Notes: generated by a model not told the origin, from the letters alone. A DNA stretch of 40,542 nt from Acidobacteriota bacterium (GCA_016178945.1 JACOSH010000537.1:1-40542), one strand, 5' to 3'; shown: positions 24,230 through 35,045, counted from the stretch's first letter. Numbers and translations are program-made.

Positions 24230-24664
24230 ATGTCAATCAGCCATTACGATCCACTTGCTGCGCTGCCGGCCGGTTTCCGTCTGTTCGAAGACGCCGTCAC
24301 CCGGATGCTCAGCGAGCCCCGCGGCGCTCGTCCGTGGTCGCCGGACGTCGACATCCTGGAGACGGAAAACGAGTTGGTCCTGAAGGCCGATCTGCCCGAG
24401 GTGAAGCTCGAGGACATCGAGGTCCGGGTGGAGCACGACACCCTTTCGCTGAAGGGCGAGCGCACGTTCGAAAAGGAGGAGAAGGCCAAGGGCTATCACC
24501 GGATCGAACGCAGCTACGGGAGTTTCTCGCGCAGCTGCACCCTGCCGGACTCGGTGGACAGCGAGCAGGTCCGGGCGGCCTACAAGAACGGCGTCCTGAC
24601 CGTCACGCTTCCGAAAAAGGAAGCGGCCAAGCCGCGACAGGTTAAAGTAGAAGTGAAGGGATGA
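24230..24664 (+). CDS. Small heat-shock protein, Hsp20/alpha-crystallin family
   Basis: A 144-residue Hsp20 chaperone that holds unfolding proteins in an ATP-independent way in the cytosol. The alpha-crystallin domain spans about residues 38-130: WSPDVDILETENELVLKADLPEV, then VRVEHDTLSLKGERTFEKEE, YHRIERSYGSFSRSCTLPDSVD and the closing AAYKNGVLTVTLPKKE (family consensus A..NGVL.ITLPK). It has a strong promoter and ribosome-binding site. It is followed, after a large inverted repeat, by clpB and htpX, so the cluster is devoted to protein quality control; Hsp20 feeds substrates to ClpB/DnaK. Confidence 0.95.
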   Translation: MSISHYDPLAALPAGFRLFEDAVTRMLSEPRGARPWSPDVDILETENELVLKADLPEVKLEDIEVRVEHDTLSLKGERTFEKEEKAKGYHRIERSYGSFSRSCTLPDSVDSEQVRAAYKNGVLTVTLPKKEAAKPRQVKVEVKG

Positions 24665-24670
24665 AGAAGA

Positions 24671-24767
24671 GGTGTCAGGTGTCAGGTGTTAGGTGTCAGG
24701 GGTGGTGGGCCTTACCCTCACAGGTTGAAACGAGCACCAAGCCACCTAACACCTGACACCTGACACC
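24671..24767. repeat. 25-bp perfect inverted repeat with 47-nt loop (GTGTCAG iterations)
   Basis: The left arm (24671-24695) begins GGTGTCAGGTGTCAGG and is the exact reverse complement of 24743-24767. Each arm contains iterated GTGTCAG/GTGTTAG units. A transcript would fold into a very stable hairpin ending 16 nt before the clpB start codon. It may attenuate or insulate clpB, or be a dispersed repeat element; no U-tract follows. Confidence 0.85.
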
Positions 24768-24783
24768 CAACACCTGCTCAGCT

Positions 24784-26058
<1,275 letters not shown>

Positions 26059-26076
26059 ATCGAGCGCCAGGCGCTG

Positions 26077-27428
<1,352 letters not shown>

Positions 27429-27432
<4 letters not shown>

Positions 27433-28280
27433 CGTCCGCGAACACGCTGAGAACCGTCCTGCTGCTGGGGCTGCTGAGCGGGCTGCTGCTGTTCGGCGGC
27501 CAGATGATCGCCGGACGAAGCGGCCTCTTCCTGGGACTGGCGCTGGCGGTGGCGATGAACTTCGTCAGCTACTTCTTCTCCGAGAAGATCGCGCTGTCGA
27601 TATACTCGGCGCAGCCGGTGACCCCCTCGGTGAACCGGGACATCTACTACCGGGTGGGCCCGATGGTGGAGAATCTGTGCCGCCGCATGGGACTGCCCAT
27701 GCCGAAGCTGTGGGTGATTCCGGAGGAATCGCCCAACGCCTTCGCCACCGGCCGCAACCCGTCGCACTCGTCGGTGGCCTTTACGCACGGGCTGCTGGAG
27801 CTGATGGACGACGCGGAAGTGGAGGGCGTGATCGCCCACGAATTGGGCCACGTGCTGCACCGCGACATCCTGACCAGCTCGATCGCGGCGACCCTCGGGG
27901 CCGCCATCACCAGTCTGGCCCAGTTGAGCTGGTTCTTCGGGATGCGCCGCGACGATGACGACGAAGGCGGCGGCGGGTGGGGCGGCCTGTTGATGCTGAT
28001 CCTGGCGCCGATCGCCGCGATGCTGATCCAGATGGCGATTTCGCGCACGCGCGAGTACGCCGCCGACGCGGCCGCGGCCAAGTACACGGGCACCCCGCAG
28101 GGCCTGATCGCGGCGCTGCGGAAGCTGGAGAGCGGGTCGCACCGCCTTCCCATGGACGCCTCCCCGGCCACGGCCCATATGTTCATCATCCAGCCCTTCA
28201 CCGGCCAGTCGCTGATGCGGCTGTTCTCGACGCACCCGTCGACCGAAGAGCGCATCGCCCGACTGCAGGCGCTCCGTTGA
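27429..28280 (+). CDS. htpX: HtpX-like membrane zinc protease (M48)
   Basis: A 283-residue inner-membrane metalloprotease that degrades misfolded membrane proteins. Two N-terminal TM segments (about residues 8-27 and 31-50) precede the M48 domain. [14 protein letters not shown] contains HELGH (137-141, two zinc ligands plus catalytic Glu). A further hydrophobic stretch ([20 protein letters not shown]) and [17 protein letters not shown] carry the third zinc ligand (Glu). [14 protein letters not shown] is the family C-terminal signature. The start ATG 27429 overlaps the clpB stop by 4 bp; the much longer track ORF 26424-28280 is a shadow joined to the real frame. With hsp20 and clpB it forms a stress-response cluster. 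Confidence 0.93.
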
Positions 28281-29428
28281 ACCAGGTCCGCGTCACTCGT
28301 AAGGGCGCCGATCGGGTGGCTTCGGGCCACCCCTGGATTTTCGCAAGCGACGTCACCGACCGCGGCCAGGCAGCTCCGGGCGATGCGGTGAAGGTGGTGG
28401 ATCCCAAGGGCCGCGTGCTGGGCACGGCTCACTATAGCTCGATCTCGCAGATCTGCCTGCGCCTGCTCTCGCCGCGCGTCGAGGAGATCGACGCGGCCTG
28501 GTTCCAGGCGCGAATCGCCGCCGCCGAAGACCACCGGCGCCGGGTGGTCCACGATACCGACGCCTACCGGCTGGTTCACGCGGAGGCCGACGGGCTGCCC
28601 GGTCTGATCATCGACCGCTACGCGGACTACTTCGCGGTCCAGACGCTCAGTCAAGGGATGGATCGCGCCAAGGAGTGGATCCTGGCGGCGCTGCCGCCGT
28701 CGCGCGGCGTGGTCTTCCGCAACGACGCTCCGGTGCGCGCCAAGGAAGCGCTGGCTCTGGAAACCGTGGCCGCCTCGGGGGAAATCCCCGAGACGGTGGA
28801 GGTGGGAATGAACGGCCTGCGCCTGCACGCCGACCTGCTGCGCGGCCAGAAGACCGGCATCTTCCTCGACCAACGCGAGAATTATCTGGCCGCCGCCCGC
28901 TACGCTCAGGGCGCCGCGCTCGACGCCTTCACCTCGACCGGAGGATTCGCCCTGCACCTGGCCGCGCGCTGTGAGCACGTGGAGGCGGTGGACTCCTCGG
29001 CCGCCGCGCTGGAGACGGCGCGCCGGAATGCGGCCGTCAACGGCATCGCCGGCGCCGATTTCCGCGAAGCCGACGTCTTCGACCTGCTGGCCGGCTACGT
29101 CTCCGCCCGGCGCCAGTTCTCCACCATCGTGCTGGATCCCCCGGCCTTCGCCAAATCGCGCGGCGCGCTGGACGGCGCCGCCCGCGGCTACAAGGAGATC
29201 AACCTCCGGGCGCTGCGCCTGCTCTCGTCCGGCGGGGTGCTGATCACCTGCTCCTGCTCGCATCACATGAGCGAAGCCAGGCTGCTCGAGATCGTGGCCG
29301 AAGCCTCACTCGACGCCGGGCGCACTCTGCGCGTGCTGGAGCGCCGCACGCAGGCCCAGGATCATCCCATCCTGTTGACGGTTCCAGAGACGCACTACCT
29401 GAAGTGTCTGATCCTGCAGGTGGTGTAG
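28277..29428 (+). CDS. RlmI-like 23S rRNA (cytosine-5) methyltransferase
   Basis: A 383-residue class I SAM methyltransferase with an N-terminal PUA domain (VTRKGADRVASGHPWIFASDV, the standard GHPWIF start). A central RlmI-type linker carries ADGLPGLIIDRYADYFAVQ. The Rossmann domain has LDAFTSTGGFALHLAARCEHVEAVDSS (SAM motif I; the usual Cys is Thr-Ser here), then TIVLDPPAFAKSRG (motif IV, DPPxF) and LITCSCSHHMSE. The TTG start at 28277 overlaps the htpX stop (TTGA) and keeps the PUA domain whole; later ATG/GTG starts would remove it. RlmI methylates C1962 of 23S rRNA; by homology a similar role is likely. It ends 2 bp before the convergent 29431-30621 gene. Confidence 0.88.
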   Translation: MNQVRVTRKGADRVASGHPWIFASDVTDRGQAAPGDAVKVVDPKGRVLGTAHYSSISQICLRLLSPRVEEIDAAWFQARIAAAEDHRRRVVHDTDAYRLVHAEADGLPGLIIDRYADYFAVQTLSQGMDRAKEWILAALPPSRGVVFRNDAPVRAKEALALETVAASGEIPETVEVGMNGLRLHADLLRGQKTGIFLDQRENYLAAARYAQGAALDAFTSTGGFALHLAARCEHVEAVDSSAAALETARRNAAVNGIAGADFREADVFDLLAGYVSARRQFSTIVLDPPAFAKSRGALDGAARGYKEINLRALRLLSSGGVLITCSCSHHMSEARLLEIVAEASLDAGRTLRVLERRTQAQDHPILLTVPETHYLKCLILQVV

Positions 29429-29430
29429 GC

Positions 29431-30621
29431 TCAGCGCCGGATGCGGCGCATGCCCTCGCCCCAGGCCAGACCCAGGCGCACCGAGAGCACCGCCGCCACC
29501 GCGGCCAGGGCCATGCGGGTCCAGAACTCGGCCGGCGTCTTCTCGATGGCGGTGAACACGCCGAGCGTCACGTCGTTTCTGGCGGGCACGAAGTAGGGCA
29601 GGTAGTGCGCCCCGAAAACCCAGTTGCGCGCGGCCGGCGATTGCAGGAAAGAAGCGAACGGCCATTGCACGGCCAGGAAGGTCCCGAGGAATAGCGCGCC
29701 GCCCGCCAACGCCAGCTTCCAACGGTTCCACGGTTCGGCGCGCCGCCGGAGCAGGTCGAGGGCCAGGGCCGGGGCGAGCAGCAGCATGGGGAATCCGCCC
29801 ACCGGGATGAAGTGCGTGACCTGGCGGTAGACCGGGCCCAGCTTCGGCTCGGCGGGGAACAGCGGCAGAATCCACAGGAAGCCCAGCCCCAGGACCGTCA
29901 GGATGGCGGCCACGATGGTCGTGCCCCAGCGATGCCGCGACGCGCGGGCCACTGCCGTCAGCCCCAGCGGCGCGGTGAGCGAGACCACCAGGTAATAGCG
30001 CGCGCTGTGCATCTGGTTGCGGCTCAGGTATTCGAGGAAGACCCCGACCATGTCCCGCGCCATGAGCGCGCCGACATACAGGAAAACCCATTCCAGCCGG
30101 GCGCGCAACGCGCCCGAGGCGCGGTTCATGGCGCCCAGCGCCAGCAGCAGCGCGCCGAATTTGATCGCCACGATGCCGAAGATCAGGATGGAGTGGGGCG
30201 GGCTGAGGATCTTGACGTCCAGCCCGTAGGCGTTGTGCCACCAGTCGTCGAACGGCGCGGAAGCCAGCATCGCCACCGCGCCCCAGGTGGCGAGGAAGGC
30301 GCCCAGCGGTCCGCGGAATCCCCACATCCGCACCGACGCCGCGCGCAGGCGGCCGCTGCCGAAGGTGGTGTCGAGGATCAGGTATGCCGAGCCGAAGCCG
30401 GCCAGCAGGCCGCACAAGTAAATCGCCATGTGGGCGGGCGTCCAGAAGGTGTCGCGCCCGATGCTGGCGTGCCAGGAGATATCCCAGGTGCCCCCGATGG
30501 TCGCCGAGGTGGCCGCCAGCGCGAAATTCCAGATGTACCAGGGGACCCGTACCGCCTTCTCGGATGCGATATCCTGACTACTCGCCGCCAGGTGTCCTGG
30601 CAGCGAAACGGAGTGAGCCAC
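29431..30621 (-). CDS. Polytopic membrane protein of unknown function
   Basis: A 396-residue integral membrane protein with about ten hydrophobic segments. A polar N-terminus of ~25 residues is followed by VPWYIWNFALAATSATIGGTWDISWHASIGRDTFWTPAHMAIYLCG. His and Trp are conspicuous near the membrane faces (DISWH, TPAHMAIYL, FDDWWHNAYGLD, SPPHSI), which in other families mark metal or haem binding. I cannot place it in a characterised family; it looks like the large uncharacterised membrane proteins of acidobacteria. It stands alone, divergent from the enolase-superfamily gene by 34 bp and convergent with the methyltransferase gene. Confidence 0.78.
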   Translation of the reverse strand: MAHSVSLPGHLAASSQDIASEKAVRVPWYIWNFALAATSATIGGTWDISWHASIGRDTFWTPAHMAIYLCGLLAGFGSAYLILDTTFGSGRLRAASVRMWGFRGPLGAFLATWGAVAMLASAPFDDWWHNAYGLDVKILSPPHSILIFGIVAIKFGALLLALGAMNRASGALRARLEWVFLYVGALMARDMVGVFLEYLSRNQMHSARYYLVVSLTAPLGLTAVARASRHRWGTTIVAAILTVLGLGFLWILPLFPAEPKLGPVYRQVTHFIPVGGFPMLLLAPALALDLLRRRAEPWNRWKLALAGGALFLGTFLAVQWPFASFLQSPAARNWVFGAHYLPYFVPARNDVTLGVFTAIEKTPAEFWTRMALAAVAAVLSVRLGLAWGEGMRRIRR

Positions 30622-30655
30622 GGCGAACCTCCTCTCCGATTATAAGGGAGACGAC

Positions 30656-31885
30656 ATGAAACGACGCGAATTCTTCCATAGCGCGACCGGGCTGGGAGCG
30701 GCGCCCTTCCTGCAAGCGGTCCAGGTGGGTTCGAGGCCCGCGCTGAAGATCACCGATATCAAGACCTTTCTGGCGGGAGCCGGCGGGCGCAACCTGGTGT
30801 TCGTCAAGGTGGAGACCGATCAGGGCATTCACGGGATCGGCGAGGCCTACTCGTGCGGTCCGGACGAAGCCACGGTCAAGGTGATCGAAGACTTCAAGAC
30901 CTGGCTGGTGGGCCAGGACCCGCGCAACATCGAGCATCTGTGGGCGATGATGTACAACTTCACGCGCTTCCCCGGGGGGCTGGTGGTGAACGCGGCGATC
31001 AGCGGCATCGAGCACGCCTTGTGGGACATCTCGGGCAAGGCGGCCGGACTGCCGGTCTACATGCTGCTGGGCGGCAAGTGCCGGGAGAAGGTGCGGGTCT
31101 ACCAGTCGATCGGCGGCAGCACGCCGCAGCAGGCGGACGAGAGCGCCCGGCGCCTGATCGGCAAGTACGGCTACACGGCGGTGAAGATGTCGCCGCATCC
31201 GCCCAAGGACAACGCCAGCCCCTACAACCTGGTGACGCGCGCGGCGGGCGATCGCGTGCGGGCGGTGCGCGAGGCGGTCGGCCCGGATGTGGATATCGGC
31301 GTGGACATCCACGCCCGCTTCTTCGAAGTGAACCGGGCTATCCGTGTGGCCAAGGCCATCGAGCCGTACAATCCGATGTGGCTGGAAGAGGCGATCCGCT
31401 GCGAGAACGAGGACGTGATGGCCAAGCTGGCCGATCACGTCAACATCCCGCTGGCCAGCGGCGAATGCAACTACACGCGCTTCGAGTTCCAGAAGATCAT
31501 GGCCACCCAGGCGCTGGACATTGTGCAGCCGGATGTGTGCCTGTGCGGCGGCCTGCTGGAGATGAAGAAGATCGCGGCCATGGCCCAGGCGCAATACGTG
31601 GTGGTGGCGCCGCACAATCCGATGGGCCCGGTGGCGACCACGGTCAACGTGCACTTCGCGCTGTCGACGCCCAACTTCTTCATCCTCGAGTACCATCCCG
31701 ACGACGAGAGCCCGCGCAAGGATTTCCTGAAGGAGCCGCTCATGGTGAAGGACGGCTACATCCCGGCCCCCACCAAGCCGGGTCTGGGCATCGAACTGAA
31801 CGAAGAGGCGCTGCCGAAGTATCCGCCCCGGCGCTGGCATCGGGGATTCGACTACCGGGCGGACGGGAGCGTCGCGTATATTTGA
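30656..31885 (+). CDS. Mandelate racemase/enolase-superfamily dehydratase, Tat-exported
   Basis: A 409-residue enolase-superfamily enzyme. The leader MKRREFFHSATGLGAAPF is Tat-like, so it is probably exported folded. The N-terminal capping domain spans about residues 28-150, then the TIM barrel: a Lys in YTAVKMSPHP, metal ligands Asp in GVDIHARF, Glu in PMWLEEAIRCEN and Glu in PLASGECNYTRFEF, and the catalytic His in VVVAPHNPMGPVATT. The PHNPxGP motif and general order match the galactonate dehydratase subgroup of the mandelate racemase family. The exact sugar acid cannot be set. AAGGGAG precedes ATG 30656. No other sugar-acid pathway gene adjoins, so it may act alone on extracytoplasmic acids. 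Confidence 0.88.
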   Translation: MKRREFFHSATGLGAAPFLQAVQVGSRPALKITDIKTFLAGAGGRNLVFVKVETDQGIHGIGEAYSCGPDEATVKVIEDFKTWLVGQDPRNIEHLWAMMYNFTRFPGGLVVNAAISGIEHALWDISGKAAGLPVYMLLGGKCREKVRVYQSIGGSTPQQADESARRLIGKYGYTAVKMSPHPPKDNASPYNLVTRAAGDRVRAVREAVGPDVDIGVDIHARFFEVNRAIRVAKAIEPYNPMWLEEAIRCENEDVMAKLADHVNIPLASGECNYTRFEFQKIMATQALDIVQPDVCLCGGLLEMKKIAAMAQAQYVVVAPHNPMGPVATTVNVHFALSTPNFFILEYHPDDESPRKDFLKEPLMVKDGYIPAPTKPGLGIELNEEALPKYPPRRWHRGFDYRADGSVAYI

Positions 31886-31973
31886 AGTGGGGATCATCGA
31901 AGGGGCCAAAGGCAACGGCAGGGTCGCGCGTACTTGAGCTTGTACCCGATTTGGGAACGCGCTACGATAGGGT

Positions 31974-32306
31974 TTGCGGGTCATGGCCAGGAGCACGCTC
32001 ACCCGGTTCGTCGGTAGGCTGGGCGGGTATAAGGCACAGGCCGCAGTCGCGGCTGCTCTGGATGCATGGTTTCACGAAACAAAGCGTGCGGTGTGGCGGA
32101 GTTCAGCCGATGTGAAGAGACACTATTCGACGGCGAGCATTCTCGATGCGGAGCGGGTAGTATTCAACATCAAAGGCAACGACTATCGACTGGTGACGGC
32201 GATCGACTACCGTCGTCAGGTTGTGTACGTGAAATGGATCGGGTCGCACGCCGCCTACGACGCGATTGACGCGAGGGCAGTGAGGTATGAAGGTAAAGCC
32301 AATTAG
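31974..32306 (+). CDS. higB: HigB-type toxin (mRNA interferase)
   Basis: A 110-residue HigB-family toxin, which cleaves mRNA on the ribosome. The start TTG 31974 gives RVMARSTLTRFV, matching the family opening MRVIAK...; ATG 31983 is the alternative. The core DVKRHYSTASILDAERVVFN, then IKGNDYRLVTAIDYRRQVVYVKWIGSHAAYDAIDA matches HigB strongly (ADIK..Y..ASI....VVFNI.GN.YRLV..I.Y....V.I..VGTHAEYD.ID). Unlike the RelE pair at 16604-16965, no deletion is visible. It precedes higA and overlaps it by 20 bp, the usual toxin-first order. A weak promoter-like pair (TTGTAC at 31940, TACGAT at 31963, 17-bp spacing) lies just upstream. Confidence 0.87.
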   Translation: MRVMARSTLTRFVGRLGGYKAQAAVAAALDAWFHETKRAVWRSSADVKRHYSTASILDAERVVFNIKGNDYRLVTAIDYRRQVVYVKWIGSHAAYDAIDARAVRYEGKAN

Positions 32307-32670
32307 GACCGGAGCGGACCATGAGGCGGCGCTGCTCGAAATCCAGCGTCTATGGCGAGCGAAGGAAGGAACAACTGAGGGCGACCGGCTGGACGTGCTG
32401 CTCACGTTGGTGGACGCGTATGAAGACGCTCACTTCCCCATCGATCTGCCCGACCCCATCCAGGCCATCAAGTTCCGTTTGGAGCAACAGGGGCTCGACT
32501 ACAAGGCTCTCATCGGGGTAATCGGCACGCGGACCCGGGTCTACGAGGTCATGCGGGGAGACCGCCCGCTGACTCTCCGCATGATCCGCCGGCTGCACGA
32601 GCGATTCGAGATCCCGGCCGAAGTCCTTATCCGGCCGACCGGCAAACGCAGCCGCGGCAAGGCCGCCTGA
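32287..32670 (+). CDS. higA: HigA-type antitoxin with XRE-like HTH
   Basis: A 127-residue antitoxin. The N-terminal ~60 residues (HEAALLEIQRLWRAKEGTTE, then LDVLLTLVDAYEDAHFPI) match the HigA-associated region that contacts toxin. The C-terminal half is a helix-turn-helix of the XRE type: IQAIKFRLEQQGLDYKALIG, then TRTRVYEVMRGDRPLTLRMI and LHERFEIPAEVLI. It neutralises HigB and should repress the operon through palindromic operators. It overlaps higB by 20 bp. The last residues GKRSRGKAA form a basic tail. Confidence 0.9.
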   Translation: MKVKPIRTGADHEAALLEIQRLWRAKEGTTEGDRLDVLLTLVDAYEDAHFPIDLPDPIQAIKFRLEQQGLDYKALIGVIGTRTRVYEVMRGDRPLTLRMIRRLHERFEIPAEVLIRPTGKRSRGKAA

Positions 32671-32699
32671 TCTTCGCAGCCGGACCTACACGTCCCGCG

Positions 32700-32989
32700 A
32701 ACTGAGCACGGTGCGGGTGCATTGTCCGTCGCTCGAAATGAGTCGCCAAACCTCGTATAGCTCCGAGGCGTAGTCGACACCCACCGGACCAGGAAGAGTG
32801 CGTCGGGACGCCGGAGGTACTCGACCAGCCTGTCATGGTAGTGCTCGACGATATCGGGTGGCGGGCAGAAGAGCGGTAGGTGCTCCTCCACCCACTCCGC
32901 AAGTATCCGCCGAAACGGCGATCAAAACTTCGGAAACGGTCGCCTGCAAATGCGCCGGAAATCGAGCACGCGGCACTCCTCACTTGCAT
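32700..32989 (-). pseudogene. Frameshifted remnant of an uncharacterised protein
   Basis: On the minus strand, from ATG 32989, one frame reads ISGAFAGDRFRSFDRRFGGYL and then, after a one-base shift near 32910, another continues LAEWVEEHLPLFCPPPDIVE, HYHDRLVEYLRRPDALFLVR and RATDNAPAP. Joined, they form a smooth amphipathic protein sequence of the kind seen in conserved hypothetical proteins, so I infer a frameshifted pseudogene; I cannot name a family. The rest of the 32671-33085 gap shows nothing further. Confidence 0.4.
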
Positions 32990-33085
32990 TGTAGTCCCTG
33001 TAGTGGTTCTTCCCAAGCTCTCCGTCGACAGCTCGCGATCACAGTTCGATCGCCTTGAGCGCGCCAGCTTGGGCAGGCCGGCGCC

Positions 33086-33443
33086 GCCTACCCCAGACAA
33101 AAAACTTTGCCGTCCTGCGAGCCGATGACGAGTTTGCCCGCGCCGATGGCGGGCGAGGCGGAGAGCGGTGCGCCGGCCTCGAACTCCCAGAGTTTGGCGC
33201 CGGTGGCCAATCGAGGACCTACAAGCGGCCGTCGTTGGAGCCGATGTAGACGCGGCCTTCGGAGATGGCCGGGGAGGAGTCGACGCGGGCGCGGGTTGGA
33301 AAGCTCCAGACGGGCTTGCCGGTCGAGGCGTTGAGGCAGTGGACCAGCTTGTCGCGGCCGCCCAGCACCACTTTGCCGGCGGCGACGGCGGCCGATGAAT
33401 AGAAGGGGAACTTGCGCTCGGGATGCTCGTAGCGCCAGATCAC
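33086..33443. repeat. Left copy of a ~358-bp direct repeat
   Basis: This block matches 36574-36932 at well over 90% identity in the same orientation, with one net base deletion near 33208-33230 and a handful of substitutions. Similarity begins at the stop codon of the PQQ gene and ends abruptly after GCGCCAGATCAC. Confidence 0.9.
33088..33443 (-). pseudogene. Truncated, frameshifted copy of the PQQ-propeller gene 3' end
   Basis: It encodes the last ~118 codons of the 36576-37658 protein in two frames: IWRYEHPERKFPFYSSAAVA through ISEGRVYIGSNDGRL in one, and LATGAKLWEFEAGAPLSASP to the stop in another. A short patch (CCAATCGAGGACCTACAAG here against CCAGATCGAGCACGTAGAG in the intact gene) holds the one-base loss that breaks the frame. 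There is no 5' part, so it cannot be expressed as a propeller. Confidence 0.88.
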
Positions 33444-33448
33444 TCACG

Positions 33449-33565
33449 CCGCTCACACTGCCGGTGGTCACGGCCATCGCCGTCGACCCCACCAATCCGT
33501 TAAACGTCTATACCAACACCAGGCCGAACGCTGGCGACGCGTTCGTCGCCAGGATACTGGAGTAG
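33449..33565 (+). pseudogene. C-terminal remnant of an SBBP-type beta-propeller protein
   Basis: Thirty-eight codons read PLTLPVVTAIAVDPTNPLNV, YTNTRPNAGDAFVARILE and stop at TAG 33563-33565. The pattern VTAIAVDPTNP...VY..T....GDAFVAKI resembles the last blade of SBBP-repeat proteins common in this bacterial group. There is no start or upstream part; it abuts the PQQ fragment. Confidence 0.5.
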
Positions 33566-33717
33566 AACCGCCGCGCGCGCGCCAGCTCCGGTGACGCCAG
33601 CCCCAGCAGCTAGCGCGCCAGCGTCTCCTGGCCCGCCCGCAGTGTGCGCCGAGGCAGAGCAGATCGAACAGCGAGCCCTTGCCGGACAGATCCAGGCTTC
33701 CTCGCAACGCTTGCAGA
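33560..33717 (-). pseudogene. MutS-family core fragment with frameshift and nonsense codon
   Basis: The minus strand reads LDLSGKGSLFDLLCLGAHCG in one frame and, after a shift, RAGQETLAR-stop-LLGLASPELARARR in the next. Together this matches the MutS lever-domain start (LDLFG.GSLFELL...RTRAGEETLARWLL.PA....ARQ). The internal TAG replaces the conserved Trp codon (TGG). Nothing else of MutS remains nearby. Confidence 0.55.
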
Positions 33718-33908
33718 GATGATTCCCGGCATGCTTCGCCTAAACCGGTTGGGAATTGAGGAGCATGCGACCTCGGCGCGGTAGCAACCCGGTTTGCGCA
33801 CGTTCTGACGCGGCAGCGTAGGCCGGCATGCATACTCGACCTTCTCTTCGATATACTGATGGCGGCCGCACAGGCAGTGAAGTCCCGGGCAATGAAAGGC
33901 GGAGAACG
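33718..33908. other. Non-coding stretch before the caspase-like gene
   Basis: No gene is supported here. The minus-strand ORF 33610-33801 is the MutS remnant extended upstream by sequence without recognisable content. GGAG at 33901-33904 is the ribosome-binding site of the following gene. Confidence 0.4.
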
Positions 33909-35045
33909 ATGAAACCTAGAGTTCTGGCCCTCGCGCTACTTTCAGCGTCGCTCCCGGCGGTGTTCGCTCAGAGCACTACCATCCGCGTCGCCATCATCCC
34001 CGACAGCCAGAGTCTGACCGTCACGCCTCAGACCGAGACCGTGCTGCGCGTCACCGTCTTCGGGTCCGACGGCAAAGTCGCGCCGGACCTCGGGGTGGTG
34101 TTTGTGGCGCCCGAATCCGGCGCTACCGGCTCCTTTCCGGAGGCCCCTTCCGACGGAGCCACGCTCTACTGGACGAAGACCGACTCCGATGGCAGCGCGT
34201 CGGCGCGCTTCCTTCCCAACGGAACGGCGGGCATCTACCTGCTGGCCGCCGCAGTGGACGGCAGCGATGCCAGCGTAACCTTTGCGGTGACCAGCTCGGC
34301 CGATGCCCCCTCCAACACGCTCTCCGGCGACGAGGCGCGAGCCGCTCTGCGAGCGCAGCTCACCCTGAAAGCCTTTGACGATGAATCGCAGCGCCTCCAC
34401 GGCCCCGTGCTTCTGCCGGCCGGCTCCACCGTCAAGGCCGCCGGGCAGAGCAGCCGGCTCTTTCCCACCACGCCCGCGACCACGGAGAGATCCTCCTGGT
34501 TGTTCTGGATCGACGACAACCCTCTGGCCCGCTTCGAGCATCCCACGCGCTTCGTCATCCTCGACGCCGCCTCGGGCAGCTCCGATTTCAACGACTTCAC
34601 CCGTATCGCCACCCTCACGCGCCAGGGCTGGTGGCCCGAGGTTATACTGCCCGGCGCGGACACGCCGGTATCTCTGCTCTCTCCGCTGCGCACTAACAGC
34701 GGTCTCACCGTTTCACGCGCCGCCCGAGCCCGCCCCGCGGCCGTCGAGCTGGCGCGCGCCCCCTTCGCCAACGTCAGCCCCGACCAGACTTGCGCCATTG
34801 TGATTTATGGCCCCTCCGATACCGCCATGTCCATCGATGCCGACGACATGAGCAAATTCTTCCACGAGAAACTGCTCATCCCCGAGACCAACATTTTCCG
34901 GGGCACGAATCTGTTCGGATTCTCCCGCCCCACCAACGGCTCCATGCTGCAGGCTTTTGTCCGCGGCGCGGTGCGTCAGGGTTGCAAGAAAGTCTACCTG
35001 TACGTCTCGGCCCACGGTTCGCTTGGAGCCAACGGCAACTCTTGA
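33909..35045 (+). CDS. Secreted caspase-like protein, N-terminal part (ends at in-frame TGA)
   Basis: The first 378 residues of a large exported protein. The signal peptide MKPRVLALALLSASLPAVFAQ starts at ATG 33909, just after GGAGAACG. Residues ~22-135 form an Ig-like domain (TVTPQTETVLRVTVFGSDGK, then TKTDSDGSASARFLPNGTAG). After a linker comes a caspase-hemoglobinase-like fold: CAIVIYGPSDTAMSIDADDM, then AFVRGAVRQGCKKVYLYVSAHGSLG, where His369 is the likely catalytic His. The frame ends at TGA 35043-35045 ten residues later, but the same frame continues with TGDSGSSVEDCQ and reaches the catalytic Cys. So the enzyme is cut between its two catalytic residues. Either a nonsense mutation or a sequence error; selenocysteine is not supported. 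Confidence 0.75.
   Translation: MKPRVLALALLSASLPAVFAQSTTIRVAIIPDSQSLTVTPQTETVLRVTVFGSDGKVAPDLGVVFVAPESGATGSFPEAPSDGATLYWTKTDSDGSASARFLPNGTAGIYLLAAAVDGSDASVTFAVTSSADAPSNTLSGDEARAALRAQLTLKAFDDESQRLHGPVLLPAGSTVKAAGQSSRLFPTTPATTERSSWLFWIDDNPLARFEHPTRFVILDAASGSSDFNDFTRIATLTRQGWWPEVILPGADTPVSLLSPLRTNSGLTVSRAARARPAAVELARAPFANVSPDQTCAIVIYGPSDTAMSIDADDMSKFFHEKLLIPETNIFRGTNLFGFSRPTNGSMLQAFVRGAVRQGCKKVYLYVSAHGSLGANGNS

Noticed and set aside
24671-24767. Iterated GTGTCAG units as a CRISPR-like array
   Set aside because: The units are 7-8 bp, contiguous and arranged as an inverted repeat, with no spacers or cas genes.
35043-35045. In-frame TGA as a selenocysteine codon
   Set aside because: It does not sit at a Cys position expected from the caspase fold, and no downstream stem-loop of the bacterial SECIS type was evident; the catalytic Cys lies later and is encoded normally.
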